Source: an uncultured Neisseria sp. (lineage in GTDB: Bacteria; Pseudomonadota; Gammaproteobacteria; Burkholderiales; Neisseriaceae). From it: a DNA stretch of 6,965 bases. The translations under genes were made by a program, and so were the position numbers. The stretch is from positions 1-6,965 of the forward strand of contig CAKMQH010000287.1 in the NCBI GenBank assembly GCA_927911515.1, written 5' to 3'. Positions 6,800-6,965 of the stretch are shown one piece after another; the first letter of the stretch is position 1, and each line of letters begins with the position of its first letter. The notes beneath the pieces are model-generated. The model did not search any database and had not been told where the DNA came from. It saw only the letters and a list, made by a program, of their open reading frames with translations.

Positions 6800-6811
6800 T
6801 TCAGACGACCC
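6800..6811 (-). other. DNA uptake sequence variant, 11 of 12 bases
   Basis: TTCAGACGACCC keeps the GGTCGTCTGAA core and differs at the outermost base, as at 2983. It lies between the transporter stop and the right-hand CREE, with no matching left arm for a hairpin. Confidence 0.65.
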
Positions 6812-6818
6812 TTCTAAA

Positions 6819-6965
6819 TATAGTGGATTAACAAAAATCAGGACAGGCGACGAAGCCGCAGACAGTACAGATAGTACGGAACCGATTCACTTGGTGCTTC
6901 AGCACCTTAGAGAATCGTTCTCTTTGAGCTAAGGCGAGGCAACGCCGTACTGGTTTAAAGTTAAT
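6819..6965. repeat. Correia repeat enclosed element (CREE), long form, cut by the window end
   Basis: It begins TATAGTGGATTAAC and runs to TTAAT at the last base. The missing CCACTATA would complete about 155 bp, the full-length class. Against the element at 67-173 it retains an internal segment of about 50 bases (6880-6930). That segment holds two tight hairpins: GGTGCT/AGCACC (6893-6898 with 6901-6906) and AGAGAA/TTCTCT (6909-6914 with 6918-6923). It reads GGACAGGCGACG near 6841, where the first copy has GGACAAGGCGACG, so one A is missing. Full-length CREEs are reported to bind IHF. It starts 54 bases after the transporter stop. Confidence 0.93.

Overview
The window comes from a commensal Neisseria. 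Three independent signals support this. Intergenic gaps carry Neisseria DNA uptake sequences, mostly the AGGTCGTCTGAA form (the AG-mucDUS dialect named for N. mucosa-type commensals) plus one AGGCCGTCTGAA. Two Correia repeat elements (CREE) with TATAGTGGATTAA ends lie near the two edges. The largest intact gene is an amylosucrase of the N. polysaccharea type, an enzyme known from commensal neisseriae and, to my knowledge, absent from the pathogens. A subflava/mucosa/sicca-like species is my inference; the window has no 16S gene to settle it.

Layout, all genes on the + strand. 1-66 is unassigned, followed by a 107-bp short CREE (67-173). A promoter and RBS then lead into a ypfJ-family zinc metallopeptidase gene (237-1075) that is frameshifted as written. 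A DUS hairpin terminator follows, then pgm, phosphoglucomutase/phosphomannomutase (1194-2575), whose ATG is one base out of frame with the rest. After its terminator comes a 590-bp gap with an A/T-rich core (31% G+C over 2761-2940). Next is amylosucrase, ams (3166-5076, intact, 636 aa, all catalytic residues present), with its own strong terminator. An MdtD-like DHA2 family major facilitator transporter (5345-6764) is frameshifted in an A run. A long-form CREE (6819 onward) is cut by the window end.

How the genes fit together: amylosucrase builds alpha-1,4-glucan from sucrose and releases fructose. If a glycogen phosphorylase elsewhere degrades that glucan, the glucose-1-phosphate would be handled by Pgm, so the adjacency makes metabolic sense. 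However, each gene has its own terminator or promoter signals, so this is a neighbourhood and not an operon. The peptidase and the exporter have no obvious link to glucan metabolism.

Three of the four genes carry one-base length changes in short homopolymers (G, G, A), and the right-hand CREE also appears to lack one A of an AA pair. The reading frames and motifs are otherwise perfectly conserved, so sequencing or assembly error is the most likely explanation. I see no undescribed system, CRISPR, tRNA, rRNA, phage or complete insertion sequence here.
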